Shown here: piece by piece, positions 56,201-63,698 of the stretch
Position numbering within the stretch: the first letter of the stretch is position 1
Layout: each line of letters starts with the position of its first letter
Assembly (NCBI GenBank): GCA_030745875.1
Contig: JASLNT010000090.1
Coordinates: 62,001-126,000, forward strand
Origin: Phycisphaerae bacterium
GTDB lineage: Bacteria > Planctomycetota > Phycisphaerae > SM23-33
DNA length: 64,000 bases
Direction: 5' to 3'
Made by a program: the position numbers and the translations under genes
The notes under the pieces: generated by a model
What the model was told of the DNA's origin: nothing
Databases searched by the model: none
Seen by the model: the letters and a program-made list of their open reading frames with translations, nothing else

Positions 56201-56928
56201 CGTCCGAGGTATATCCGCGAACGGCTGACGGCGAAGGCCTCGTGCTCAGACGCTTCGGCGTCCAGTGGGTTCGGCTCGGTGTCAGGCGGGAACTCGTCGT
56301 CGATCGCTGCGGTCAGATCAGCCAACACCATATCGGCCAGAGCTTGCGGGCCTGAATAGCCCTCACGCAACGCCAGACCGCTGTGACGGATATTGTCCTT
56401 CAGGGCCTCCAACTTGTTGCGTGCAGCCGGGTCGGCCTCTTTGAAGTCGTCCCTCTGCTCGTTCGGTATGGTCTGGATGTACGCCGGATCGCGGAAGTAG
56501 AAATACGCACGGTTAGCCATCCCCGGATCGTTCAGCACGCCATGGAGAATCTCCAACTCGGTCACTGAACGCTCAGTTTGCTCGGCCAGCCAGGGTTGGG
56601 CGGCGATCAGGTCGTCGGAAATATCTCCTTGCTTAGGCGGCGATCCGTACCGTTCGCCCAGCATACCTATGAAGAACGGGCGACAGTTGTTGACCTCCGC
56701 CAGACAGATCGGCAGGAGCTTGCCCTCGTCTATTTGCTCGGCGGTGATCCCCCATCGCAGATCGACGTCGGTCCACGTAATCCCACGATCTTCGCAGAGC
56801 TTCCGCAGTTGCGGGAACACTCGTCGCGCCAGTTCGTCGCGTTCAGCGTGCATGTCGCTGAACGTGCTCGATATGAACACACGCACAACACGCTGGCGAA
56901 TCTCAGGTTGCGGGGCTGCTTCCGTCAT
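53224..56928 (-). CDS. DUF4062-NACHT/STAND ATPase with 13 kinesin-light-chain-type TPR repeats
   Basis: 1234 aa, ATG with AAGGAG nine bases upstream. Residues 12-130 are a DUF4062 domain (VRVFISSTFSDMHAERDELA, DVDLRWGIT), a TIR-like fold. The STAND/NACHT NTPase has Walker A GDSGSGKS (265-272) and Walker B RIVLILDALNQLED (349-362), then a helical region. Residues 666-1211 are thirteen 42-aa TPR units (pattern NNLA.LL..TNR.SQAEPLYRRAL). The layout resembles NPHP3-like and bacterial STAND sensors: ligand binding by TPRs, NTP-driven assembly, output through the DUF4062 domain. Several bacterial STANDs are antiviral, but that is only an inference here. It is the last gene of a minus-strand operon after two WD40 genes. 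Confidence 0.85.
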   Translation of the reverse strand: MTEAAPQPEIRQRVVRVFISSTFSDMHAERDELARRVFPQLRKLCEDRGITWTDVDLRWGITAEQIDEGKLLPICLAEVNNCRPFFIGMLGERYGSPPKQGDISDDLIAAQPWLAEQTERSVTELEILHGVLNDPGMANRAYFYFRDPAYIQTIPNEQRDDFKEADPAARNKLEALKDNIRHSGLALREGYSGPQALADMVLADLTAAIDDEFPPDTEPNPLDAEASEHEAFAVSRSRIYLGRDEYFARLDDHASGEGAPLVVGGDSGSGKSALLANWALQYRRDHSDTPLMMHFIGASAYSADWAVMLQRIMGELKRRFDIDGDIPTRPSDLRDEFASWLHIAAMRGRIVLILDALNQLEDKDQAPDLTWLPPTIPANIRLIVSTLPGRSNEALARRDWPTMTVRPLTDHERRRFIDEYLKTFTRNLNEDRTNRIASAPQSSNPLYLQTLLDELRVVGSHDRLSEQIDEYLTAENIPQLYEQILNRYETDYDRDRPNLVRNAMTLIWAARRGLSEPELLDLLGSAGEPMPRAHWSLLHFAADRSLVTRSGLINFSHDYLRQAVENRYLVEDADRCGAHLRLADYFESCNLTARKVDEMPWQLSRADNPERLKDCIVDLDMFMELKVDTKIRELLGYWLQLDAYDKVAEYTRALDARESVSGADVDLSLGLNEVGMFLKQCAEYAGAEPLFRRSLAIKEALLGPNHQEVAAALNNLATLLDDTGRYSQAEPLYRRSLTIREKVFGQRHPEVARALNNLAGLFRVTNRHSQAEPLYLRALKIDEASFGPNHPEVATNLNNLAMLLADTNRHSQAEPLYRRALDICEASFGPNHPHVAASLSNLAELLKATNRHSQAEPLCLRALKIFETSLGPNHPSVATSLNSLAGLLADTNRRPQAERLFRRALKIDEDSFGPDHPSVARDLNDLAYLLKSTNRYSQAEPMYRRALEICEASYGPNHPNVAIRLNNLAALLMATNRHSQAESLYRRALQIDIKSFDSKHPNVAIRLNNLARLLADTNRHSQAEPLLRQALQIDHESFGPNSPKVAIRLHNLAQLLADTNRHSQAEPLFRRALKIDENSFGPDHPNVARDLNSLAELLRVTKRYSQAEQLYHRALEIDTASFGPNHPNVALGLNNLAMLLEDTNRHSQAEPLYRRALAIDEASFGPIHPNVARDLNNLAYLLWSTNRRSDAELLYQRAVKICEASYGPNHPWSRGIKENLAILQQEMYGRPGRS
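53296..54933 (-). repeat. thirteen tandem 126-bp TPR-encoding units
   Basis: The coding region for residues 666-1211 is an uninterrupted array with exact 126-bp periodicity (13 x 126 = 1638 bp). Segments starting at 53677 and 54181, exactly 504 bp (four units) apart, are nearly identical over about 85 bp, which suggests block duplication or gene conversion. Confidence 0.85.
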
Positions 56929-57136
56929 CGCTTGTACTCCTTCGGCGGAGGATCTGCTGGCTTATCCCGCTCGGCTGGGTCAAATGCGATGCAGCATTAC
57001 GTTCATTGGCCGATTATCTGTCTATTCAATCTGCTTGTCCACGCTTCTTTCCGGGGAATTGACGGAGCATGGGCTTAGCGTTTGAAATACTAAACAAGAG
57101 TCGGCCCCAATGCCTCCGCATCGCATCAATCTTCGG

Positions 57137-57157
57137 TTCGTTGCTCCTCGTAACGAA
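57137..57157 (-). terminator. small hairpin after the second WD40 gene
   Basis: TTCGTT (57137-57142) and AACGAA (57152-57157) form a 6-bp stem directly after the WD40 stop, in the 230-bp gap before the NACHT-TPR gene. It could reduce read-through or protect the 3' end; no T-run. The rest of the gap shows no convincing gene. Confidence 0.3.
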
Positions 57158-57158
57158 T

Positions 57159-58064
57159 CTAGTTCCCTTTCGGTGCGGGGTCCGTGGTGTGGAGAAAGTG
57201 TACTCCGCCCGCGGCATCGCCTACCAGGAGCAGTTGTCCATCAGATGAGACGGCGCAACAGACAAACGGGTGGTCTCCACGAACGGTGACCGCCCCGCAC
57301 GGAGGGCGGACCCGCCACGCGGTCAGGCTACGGTCATTGTTGATGGTGGCGACGATACTCCCGTCATCGGAGACCACCAACCCATTCTTAAGGGCGATCG
57401 GAGCCCCGGACTTATATCCCAATTCTGCGCTGAATTCCGTCAGCTTTACTCCCCGGTGCAGATCCCAGACACAAAGCACGCCGTCTTCGGCTGCGCTGGC
57501 GGCGATTGTTCCATCTTGAGTTATTGCGACATGCCTCACCTCGCCGCCATGACGCTCGAGTGTGTGAAGGAGATTACCGCTGTCCAGGTCCAGCACCCGC
57601 ACAGGCCCGTCAAGCCCGCCCAATACGGCTCGCTTGCCGCTTGCGGTCATATCCGCCGAACAAGAGTGAAACTGAGCGACATCAAATGATCTGACCACAC
57701 GCAGAGTGCTTAGATCCCAGATGCATAATTCCGAGCAGGCGAAGCATGTGAGGGCGTGGGCGCCATCGGCCGTCACAGAGACAACAGGGTAAGGTCCGGG
57801 ATCTGAAAGGAAAACACCCAATACGCTCCCATCCCGCGGATTCCATAATCTCAGCGGTCCGCAGTCAGACGCTGAGACCACGCGCGAGCCGTCGTCAGAG
57901 ACTGCGACGTAATTTACACCGCATATGTGGCCCGACAAATCGCGTTCCACCGCTTCCTGAGCCAGGCTCCATACTTTCACATCAGTATCGAACGAGCCGG
58001 TTATGACAAGTCCGGCGGTGTTGGCGATAGCTATGGAGTCGACTCTTTCTTGATGTTCATTCAT
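57159..58064 (-). CDS. WD40-repeat protein (second of a coupled pair)
   Basis: 301 aa from the ATG at 58064, which overlaps the preceding WD40 stop (ATGA); the frame runs open to 58223 but that part lies inside the other gene. About seven WD40 blades are visible: SFDTDVKVWSL, SASDCGPLRLWNP, CFACSELCIWDL, LGGLDGPVRVLDL, SAAEDGVLCVWDL, NNDRSLTAWRV and a final DAAGGVHFLHT. No signal peptide, so cytoplasmic. A WD40 propeller usually serves as a protein-interaction platform. Paired with an upstream WD40 protein and a downstream STAND ATPase, it may be part of a sensor complex. Confidence 0.78.
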   Translation of the reverse strand: MNEHQERVDSIAIANTAGLVITGSFDTDVKVWSLAQEAVERDLSGHICGVNYVAVSDDGSRVVSASDCGPLRLWNPRDGSVLGVFLSDPGPYPVVSVTADGAHALTCFACSELCIWDLSTLRVVRSFDVAQFHSCSADMTASGKRAVLGGLDGPVRVLDLDSGNLLHTLERHGGEVRHVAITQDGTIAASAAEDGVLCVWDLHRGVKLTEFSAELGYKSGAPIALKNGLVVSDDGSIVATINNDRSLTAWRVRPPCGAVTVRGDHPFVCCAVSSDGQLLLVGDAAGGVHFLHTTDPAPKGN

Positions 58065-59341
58065 GTTCTTTTGCTCCACGATTTCCGGGACTTCCATATT
58101 CTCAGACTTTTGTCGGCCGAACACGAGGCTGCCAGGGATCCGTCGGGGGACATGCGGATTGCGAGCACCGCGAGGCTGTGCCCGTGAAAAGTTTGGAGAC
58201 ACTCGCCCGTTTCGGTATTCCACACCTTCATGATACCGTGCACAGAGCCCGACAACGCGATGCTGGCGTCGAAGGTGGCGGCTACTGACATGACTTCTTC
58301 GTTGTGCCCGGTCAATGCCTTCTCCTTCTTCAAGACGTCCAGGTTCCAGACAGTCAGGGAGCCGTCAAAGGAGCTTGCCACCACACGAGAACACGCAGGC
58401 GATCCCACCGACACGCCGCTTATCCCGGCCTTGGGGCCGCTGAGTACTGCTTGCGCATTGTTATGGGCGTTCCACAGTCTAAGCGTTCCATCCCAAGACG
58501 CTGAAATCAGGCCGGGACCGCAGACCGCCAGCGCGCATACCGTATTCGAATGTCCAGTCATAACACCCGCATTCCATCCGCCCTGAAGAGCCCAGCGGGT
58601 AATGGCGCCATTGGCCGCGCCGCAGTAGCACCAGTGCCCTCCATCCGTGAGTGCGACTGAACTGAGCGGACCCGCCTGGGGCTCGATCATCATTAACTCT
58701 GCCGCATGCCGGATATCCCACACCTTGATCACACCGTCCTCAGAGACCGAAACAGCGCGTTTGCCGTCGGGCGTCAGGGCGATTCCGGTGATCGGATCGG
58801 TATGCCCGTCAATCCGCCAGTTCAAGCCCCCGGTTTCAAGATCCCAAACGTACAGAACTCCGTCATTTCCGCCTGCGATCGCCAGCTTCCATCTCCTGTC
58901 TACGGACAACGAACGTATTCCATCAACTGGAATAACCTGCACTAATTCGAACCCCCCGTCTGGTGAGGCGGCTTCGGGGTGGGGTGATTTGGATACTGGT
59001 CGGCGCCTGGAAAACAGCAGCAGGGGTTCCGGTGTTGTCGCATTCTTCTCTTTCCGCCAGACCTCAACAAGCGCCGAAAGCGTATGTGTGCGTGATCTGA
59101 CAAGCTCCGAATGCTCTTCTTCAATGCCTGACGAGGCGCACAGACGATTCTGCTCCTGTGAGTCGTCGCTCCTGTCGCAGTTGTCCCGCATGTACTGGTG
59201 TAGCGCTGTCGGATGCCGGTCGAGGAAGTGGATGTCGCGGCGGACGGTTTCTTCGAGCAACCCCAGCATGCGATGCTTCGCATGTTTGGCTGGTATCACC
59301 GCCACTGTTGTCGAAAAATCCTTCAGCAGTTCAAAGATCAT
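58061..59341 (-). CDS. WD40-repeat protein with conserved helical N-terminal segment
   Basis: 426 aa from the ATG at 59341, set by GGAGG seven bases upstream and by an ATGA overlap with the small ORF before it. Residues 1-110 are not WD40: EETVRRDIHFLDRHPTALHQ recalls, from memory, a segment found between NACHT and WD40 parts of DUF4062-type planctomycete and cyanobacterial proteins. About seven blades follow (GNDGVLYVWDL, SEDGVIKVWDI, SWDGTLRLWN, SFDGSLTVWNL, SVHGIMKVWNT, SADKSLRIWK). Ends with a 4-bp overlap to the next WD40 gene. Possibly the detached WD40 half of an ancestral STAND-WD40 protein; inference only. Confidence 0.78.
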   Translation of the reverse strand: MIFELLKDFSTTVAVIPAKHAKHRMLGLLEETVRRDIHFLDRHPTALHQYMRDNCDRSDDSQEQNRLCASSGIEEEHSELVRSRTHTLSALVEVWRKEKNATTPEPLLLFSRRRPVSKSPHPEAASPDGGFELVQVIPVDGIRSLSVDRRWKLAIAGGNDGVLYVWDLETGGLNWRIDGHTDPITGIALTPDGKRAVSVSEDGVIKVWDIRHAAELMMIEPQAGPLSSVALTDGGHWCYCGAANGAITRWALQGGWNAGVMTGHSNTVCALAVCGPGLISASWDGTLRLWNAHNNAQAVLSGPKAGISGVSVGSPACSRVVASSFDGSLTVWNLDVLKKEKALTGHNEEVMSVAATFDASIALSGSVHGIMKVWNTETGECLQTFHGHSLAVLAIRMSPDGSLAASCSADKSLRIWKSRKSWSKRT

Positions 59342-59478
59342 GTATCGCCCTCCGCGTTGCATTGCGGGAATTGTCCGCCTCCGGATGAGATGGCGTGCAG
59401 GCGTCTGAGGTCGCAACAGAGGCGGCGGGGCAATGGTTCGCAGTTATCGTGGGCGCAGGACAGGACCAGCAATGTCAT
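59338..59478 (-). CDS. 46-aa Cys-rich small protein, possible zinc finger
   Basis: ATG at 59478 has GGGAGG five bases upstream, and the TGA overlaps the WD40 start by 4 bp (ATGA), the same coupling seen in the next pair. The product begins MTLLVLSCAHDNCEPL and has cysteines at 8, 13, 21, 22 and 40, with His at 10 and 28, enough for one zinc site. No family is recognised. Support is the ribosome site, the overlap and the Cys content; being short, it could be a chance frame or a translated leader for coupling. Confidence 0.45.
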   Translation of the reverse strand: MTLLVLSCAHDNCEPLPRRLCCDLRRLHAISSGGGQFPQCNAEGDT

Positions 59479-59583
59479 CTCGGCCTCCCGGGTCGCAAGT
59501 TATTGCGGCGGCGGCAAGTGCTTAGTGTCCACATCTGCGATTGCGGCGTTCGTCCGCGCTACAGTCGCAGGGCATTTGGATTG

Positions 59584-59611
59584 ATTATATTCAATACAGC
59601 GCGTCGAGCAA
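59584..59611 (-). promoter_or_regulatory. candidate promoter of the WD40/NACHT operon
   Basis: On the minus strand TTGCTC (59611-59606), a 16-bp spacer and a perfect TATAAT (59589-59584). The predicted start near 59577 gives a leader of about 99 nt to the small ORF. Confidence 0.4.
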
Positions 59612-60079
59612 GCTCAATCCAGGGTCTGGTTATCCCGCGCACACCACCGGGCCAGGCGGATTAGGATCAGTTGCAGTATGGAGTTATGCACGTTTTAGAA
59701 AAGGCGTTAAAGCGGGCGGGGAGGGGTGTGACATACCCGATGGCGTCAAACGGTTTTTTGAGTGCGGTTCGTGGCCGGGCAGGATCGATATAAACAACTG
59801 TAGAGTAAAATGTTAGAGTGATTATCCGGGCTGGTTTCGGGCTGTTTGCGGATTGTGTCACAGGTTCACACCTTCCCCGAGGAGATGGGAGTATTCAGCA
59901 TGCGATCAAGGCGGATCGCCAACTGACCATGCTCTGTAACTTATTGTTGCCCAGCCGGATAGGGTGATTGCTTCTATGGATTTAGCAAGGGTAACCGCCG
60001 CCCGGCGCTACCCTGGGCGAGGAAGAATGTGTGAACCAAATGTGAAGTAGCGTCTTTTCGCGGGGACGGCGGTCGGATG
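59612..60079. other. intergenic stretch with no supported gene
   Basis: Between the divergent WD40/NACHT operon and the aldo/keto reductase promoter no frame has a convincing start, ribosome site or recognisable product. The only structure noted is the hairpin at 59989-60013. Confidence 0.5.
59989..60013. terminator. GC-rich hairpin upstream of the aldo/keto reductase promoter
   Basis: GGGTA (59989-59993) pairs with TACCC (60009-60013) and inner CGCC (59996-59999) with GGCG (60004-60007). No T-run follows; a role in insulating the downstream promoter is a guess. Confidence 0.3.
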
Positions 60080-60108
60080 TTGACACTCGAGGCGACTCTG
60101 CGTACAGT
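60080..60108 (+). promoter_or_regulatory. sigma70-type promoter of the aldo/keto reductase operon
   Basis: A perfect TTGACA (60080-60085), 17-bp spacer and TACAGT (60103-60108), about 42 bp ahead of the ATG at 60151, with AGGAGA as ribosome site. Confidence 0.6.
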
Positions 60109-60150
60109 GCGATTCAAGTAAGTCACTGCCTGCGATTCAGGAGAGATTCG

Positions 60151-61188
60151 ATGGACGATCAGGCCTTTGCGATCGCTGACGACGGGGTGGATCCCCGTAG
60201 CGTGCCCGGGAGGACTCTTTACGACGGGGCTGAGATGCCCGCGATCGGGCTGGGTACGTTTGGATCGGACCGTTTCACGCCCGAGCAGATCGCCCAGGCC
60301 GTAATCGGGGCTGCTTCGGTGGGTTACCGGCATTTCGATTGTGCGTCGGTCTACGGTAATGAAGATATGATCGGCGGGGCGTTTCGTCGGATCATGGAAG
60401 GCGGGCTGGGGCGGGATGAACTCTGGATCACCTCGAAGCTGTGGAACGACAAGCATTCTGAGGGCGACGTTATCGCCTCGTGCGAGAAGTCGCTGGCGGA
60501 TCTGCAGTTGGATTACCTGGACCTCTACCTGACGCACTGGCCGTTCCCAAACTACCACGCTCCCGGATGCGACGTCGATTCGCGCAGTCCGAACGCCCAG
60601 CCGTATATTCACGAGAATTTCATGCGAACATGGAGTCGGATGGAGGAGCTGGTTTCCCGCGGAATGGTCAGGCATATCGGCACGTCGAACATGACGGTCC
60701 CGAAGCTGAAACTCCTGCTGCGCGACGCCGAGATCAAACCCGCCTGCAACGAAATGGAACTGCACCCGCATTTCCAGCAGGGCGAGCTGTTCAGGTTTGT
60801 TGTCGACAACGGAATCGTGCCGATAGGATTCTGTCCAATCGGATCACCGACCCGCCCGGACCGCGACAAAACCGCCGCCGATACCGTGGATATCGAAGAT
60901 CCGGTAATAGTTCGCATCGCTGAAAGGCTGGGCGTGCATCCGGCCGTCGTGTGCGTAAAGTGGGCGGTCCAGCGGGGGCAGATACCGATACCGTTTTCAG
61001 TGCACCGTAACGAGTACCTCGGAAACCTCCGGAGTGTTGTCAGCAATCCGCTCAGTGACGATGAAATGTCCGAAATCGAGTCGATCGACAGGAACTGCCG
61101 CCTCATCAAGGGTCAGGTCTTCCTCTGGAAGGACGGACAAACCTGGGAGGACCTCTGGGACCTGAACGGAGAGATCACGCCTGGGTGA
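60151..61188 (+). CDS. aldo/keto reductase
   Basis: 345 aa NADPH-dependent (alpha/beta)8-barrel reductase. The catalytic tetrad is complete: D63, Y68, K96 and H129 (GYRHFDCASVYGNE, ITSKLWND, LYLTHWPF). GLGTFG near the N-terminus and the C-terminal SVHRNEYL segment fit cofactor binding. It is longer than the usual 270-320 aa because of an N-terminal extension and an insertion after the HWPF motif. Reduces aldehydes or sugar ketones; substrate unknown. Cytoplasmic. The GNAT gene follows after 9 bp. Confidence 0.92.
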   Translation: MDDQAFAIADDGVDPRSVPGRTLYDGAEMPAIGLGTFGSDRFTPEQIAQAVIGAASVGYRHFDCASVYGNEDMIGGAFRRIMEGGLGRDELWITSKLWNDKHSEGDVIASCEKSLADLQLDYLDLYLTHWPFPNYHAPGCDVDSRSPNAQPYIHENFMRTWSRMEELVSRGMVRHIGTSNMTVPKLKLLLRDAEIKPACNEMELHPHFQQGELFRFVVDNGIVPIGFCPIGSPTRPDRDKTAADTVDIEDPVIVRIAERLGVHPAVVCVKWAVQRGQIPIPFSVHRNEYLGNLRSVVSNPLSDDEMSEIESIDRNCRLIKGQVFLWKDGQTWEDLWDLNGEITPG

Positions 61189-61197
61189 CCTTTAATC

Positions 61198-61701
61198 ATG
61201 GGCCAATCGGACAAATCTTCGACCGTTTACTACTTGGAAATGCTGGACATCGGCCAGTTGCAGCCCAAGGATTCCCCGCCAGGGCTTGATATCACGATGG
61301 TCGACCCTCCGGCGTTCGAGACTAATCGCGATTTCTACAGGGAAGTCGGAGCGAAGTGGGGGTGGACGGACAGACTGGTCTGGAGCGATCAGCAATGGGC
61401 CGACTACGTCAGTCGCCCGGAGTTGCAGACGTGGATTGCTTGTGTTGATGGTGAGTCGGCCGGTTACTTCGAGTTGGAGGCGCAAGAACCGGGCGACGTG
61501 GAGATCATATACTTCGGTCTTCTGGATCAGTACATCAATCGCGGACTGGGCGGGGCGATGCTGACCGAGGCGATCAGGCGAGCCTGGTCGTTTGGCGGGG
61601 CTCGACGAGTCTGGTTGCACACGTGCACGGAAGATCACCCCGCGGCGCTGGCGAACTATCGCCGTCGCGGGTTCGAACTCTACGACACCAAGCGCGAATA
61701 G
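61198..61701 (+). CDS. GNAT-family N-acetyltransferase
   Basis: 167 aa. DVEIIYFGLLDQYINRGLGGAML contains the acetyl-CoA pyrophosphate loop (NRGLGG, motif A), and HPAALANYRRRGFELYDT is motif B with the conserved Asn-Tyr and the RRGF turn. Such enzymes acetylate amines of small molecules or protein N-termini; the substrate is not visible. The start lacks a strong ribosome site but follows the reductase stop by 9 bp, so coupling is likely. The sulfatase start follows 11 bp after its stop, making a probable three-gene unit. Confidence 0.88.
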   Translation: MGQSDKSSTVYYLEMLDIGQLQPKDSPPGLDITMVDPPAFETNRDFYREVGAKWGWTDRLVWSDQQWADYVSRPELQTWIACVDGESAGYFELEAQEPGDVEIIYFGLLDQYINRGLGGAMLTEAIRRAWSFGGARRVWLHTCTEDHPAALANYRRRGFELYDTKRE

Positions 61702-61712
61702 AGGCTGTTTGC

Positions 61713-63251
61713 ATGAATCCCTGCAAACGAAGAGAGTTTATCAAGACAATCGCCGCCGGCTCCGTCGCCGCAGGCGCGTGGGGGTCGATGTTCGCAGCCG
61801 AGAAGCGTCCGAAGCGCTCGCGTCCGAATATCCTGTACATATTCACTGACGATCAGAGCATCCGAAGCGTCAGTTGCTACGAAGAAGCTCACAAGTGGGT
61901 CCGCACGCCCAATATCGATAGTATTGCCGCTCAGGGCGTCCGGTTTGCGTATTGCTACACGGGCGCGTGGTGCATGCCCGCGCGAGCCACCGCGCTTACG
62001 GGCAAGCTGCCTCACGGGATTGAGAGTATGCGGATGACGGGCAAGTACCCCGGCAGTACGTATGATCCGAAGAAGTGCCCGTTCTGGCCAGCGACTTTCC
62101 GCAAGCACGGATACTATACGGGCATGATCGGCAAGTGGCACACCGGCGGCGACACCGGACACGGGAGGGATTGGGACTACTCTGCTGTCTGGGATCACAC
62201 CCAACCGGGCGTCTACGGGGGATACTACAAGAACCAGAAGATCAGCTTCAACGGTGCGAAACCCAAAGCGGTGGGCGGGTATTCGACTGACAATTACACC
62301 CGGTACGCCGTTGACTTCATCAAGCAGCGAGCTGAGGACCTGAGCAAACCGTGGTATTTGTGGCTCTGTTACGATGCGGTGCACGGTCCGTACAACTCGG
62401 CCAGGCGGCATGACAAGGACTACAAGAACGCTCCGGAAGTTGCAGTCCCAAAGGATATTTATCCGCCTCGGCCGACCAAACCGGACTACATGAAGAACTA
62501 CGGAGTCTGGAAACGCAACGCCGCCGGAAGGCCCGCAAAAAGGGGCGGGACTCTGGATCGAGCCGTGCGGCAGTATAACCGGGCGGTTCGCGCACTGGAT
62601 GAGGGCGTAGGCAAGGTGCTCGATGCGCTCAAGGCCTCCGGGCAGCTCGACAACACGCTGGTGGTGTTCACCTCGGACCAGGGATTCGCATGGGGCCAGC
62701 ACGGTTTCGCATGGAAGTACGCGCCGTACGACGCCAATCTGCGCTCCCCGCTGATCGTTCGCATGCCCGGCCGCGCGGCGAGTGGAAAGCTCTGCAAACA
62801 TGCGGTGGGAGGGCACGACCTGATTCCGACCTTCTTCTCGATAGCCGGTATCGAACCGCCATGGAAGATGCACGGGCGCGATATAAGCGATCTGCTGAAG
62901 ACCCCGGACATGAAGTGGGACCATCCCGTTCTCATGGAGAACACCAAGTACTACTACGGGAAGGATACCGAGCGTAAGGACCGTCCGGGCTGGAGCGGCG
63001 TGCCGTGGTGGATATTCCTTCGGCGGGGGAGGTACAAGTACATTCGCACACTGGTCGAAGGCGAGATTGAAGAGCTTTACGATCTCCAGGCCGACCCGGA
63101 AGAGTTAACCAATCTGGCGGTGGATCCGAAACACCAGCGCCTGCTTGTCGACTATCGCAATCAACTAGTCGCCGAACTCAAGCGAACCGACGCCGGAATG
63201 GTCAAGAACCTCCCGAAAGTTGGCGCCGCCGCTTACCGAAAAGGCGGTTGA
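61713..63251 (+). CDS. exported sulfatase with CMPAR active-site motif
   Basis: 512 aa from the ATG at 61713, which starts the twin-arginine-like leader KRREFIKTIAAGS; an upstream in-frame start at 61623 lies inside the GNAT gene. ILYIFTDDQS gives the metal Asp pair, WCMPARATALTG the formylglycine site C87 (CxPxR). IGKWHTGGD and FTSDQGFAWGQHG complete the site. The C-terminal LYDLQADPEELTNLA is typical of the family. Substrate unknown, though such enzymes in planctomycetes often act on sulfated glycans. Confidence 0.92.
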   Translation: MNPCKRREFIKTIAAGSVAAGAWGSMFAAEKRPKRSRPNILYIFTDDQSIRSVSCYEEAHKWVRTPNIDSIAAQGVRFAYCYTGAWCMPARATALTGKLPHGIESMRMTGKYPGSTYDPKKCPFWPATFRKHGYYTGMIGKWHTGGDTGHGRDWDYSAVWDHTQPGVYGGYYKNQKISFNGAKPKAVGGYSTDNYTRYAVDFIKQRAEDLSKPWYLWLCYDAVHGPYNSARRHDKDYKNAPEVAVPKDIYPPRPTKPDYMKNYGVWKRNAAGRPAKRGGTLDRAVRQYNRAVRALDEGVGKVLDALKASGQLDNTLVVFTSDQGFAWGQHGFAWKYAPYDANLRSPLIVRMPGRAASGKLCKHAVGGHDLIPTFFSIAGIEPPWKMHGRDISDLLKTPDMKWDHPVLMENTKYYYGKDTERKDRPGWSGVPWWIFLRRGRYKYIRTLVEGEIEELYDLQADPEELTNLAVDPKHQRLLVDYRNQLVAELKRTDAGMVKNLPKVGAAAYRKGG

Positions 63252-63254
63252 GGA

Positions 63255-63283
63255 CAAAAAAAAGCAACGCTTTCAGCGCTGCT
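63255..63283 (-). terminator. rho-independent terminator of the HicB-like gene
   Basis: Read on the minus strand: AGCAGCGC, loop TGAAA, GCGTTGCT (8-bp stem with one G-U pair), then eight T residues. It lies 57 bp after the HicB-like stop and 12 bp after the convergent sulfatase stop. Confidence 0.85.
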
Positions 63284-63339
63284 AAATAACCGCGGCGGGA
63301 ACAGAAAGCGGTGTGGGCGAGTCGACCGGCCGCGATCTG

Positions 63340-63537
63340 CTAGATTTCGACAACCTCGTGATCCAGATGCTCCGGTACAAAGTTGTTGACCGCCGCGATA
63401 TAACCGCGAATGGCCTCGTCGAGACGTTCGCACGCCTCCTGTTTGGTCCCACCACGCACAGTGCAGCCTGGGAGAGACGGACACTGAGCAGTGTAACCAC
63501 CGGCCTCATTCCTAACTACTCGGACGCATAACTTCAT
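63340..63537 (-). CDS. HicB-family antitoxin-like protein
   Basis: 65 aa. KLCVRVVRNEAGGYTAQCPSLPGC ... GTKQEACERLDEAIRGYI is the compact HicB fold (partial RNase H-like), with SLPGC and the EA...L..AI helix. Antitoxins of this type bind HicA and repress their own promoter. This copy lacks a C-terminal DNA-binding extension. The ATG has AAGGAA upstream. No HicA is recognised next to it; a short unlisted frame precedes it with a 4-bp overlap. A solitary HicB or a decayed pair is possible. A clear terminator follows. Confidence 0.8.
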   Translation of the reverse strand: MKLCVRVVRNEAGGYTAQCPSLPGCTVRGGTKQEACERLDEAIRGYIAAVNNFVPEHLDHEVVEI

Positions 63538-63698
63538 TGGGTTTCCTTGCGTTTACTCCAGACACGAGCGGCGCCCGACACGACAATGCGGAATGAGTCC
63601 TTTCGCCGTTGGCCGTACTTGCCGAGCGAACGTCCGTGCAACATCTCGTTGGCGACTTGTCCCGACCCTATCGTAACTGACGCCCTTAAAACCGGCAC
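63534..63698 (-). CDS. short ORF overlapping the HicB-like start (uncertain)
   Basis: A 54-aa frame from a GTG at 63698 ends with a TGA that overlaps the HicB ATG by 4 bp. The product contains GKYGQRRKDSFRIVVSGAAR and is basic, rich in Arg and Lys. It is not recognisable as HicA (no GSH motif). It may be a remnant or unrelated small protein; only the overlap supports it. Confidence 0.25.
   Translation of the reverse strand: MPVLRASVTIGSGQVANEMLHGRSLGKYGQRRKDSFRIVVSGAARVWSKRKETQ

Noticed and set aside
57026-57217. 63-aa minus-strand frame between WD40 and NACHT genes
   Set aside because: It starts inside the WD40 coding region, lacks a ribosome site and has no recognisable domain.
58061-58223. 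Frameshift splitting one large WD40 gene
   Set aside because: The overlap is a clean ATGA, each product has its own set of about seven blades and a proper end, and the longer upstream frame of the second gene has no WD40 sequence. A translationally coupled pair fits better.
59479-59540. 18-aa leader peptide before the Cys-rich ORF (ATG near 59534, ending with another ATGA overlap)
   Set aside because: No good ribosome site and no recognisable attenuation structure; too short to support.
59667-59861. 64-aa minus-strand frame upstream of the WD40 operon
   Set aside because: No ribosome site, no homology pattern and no coupling with neighbours.
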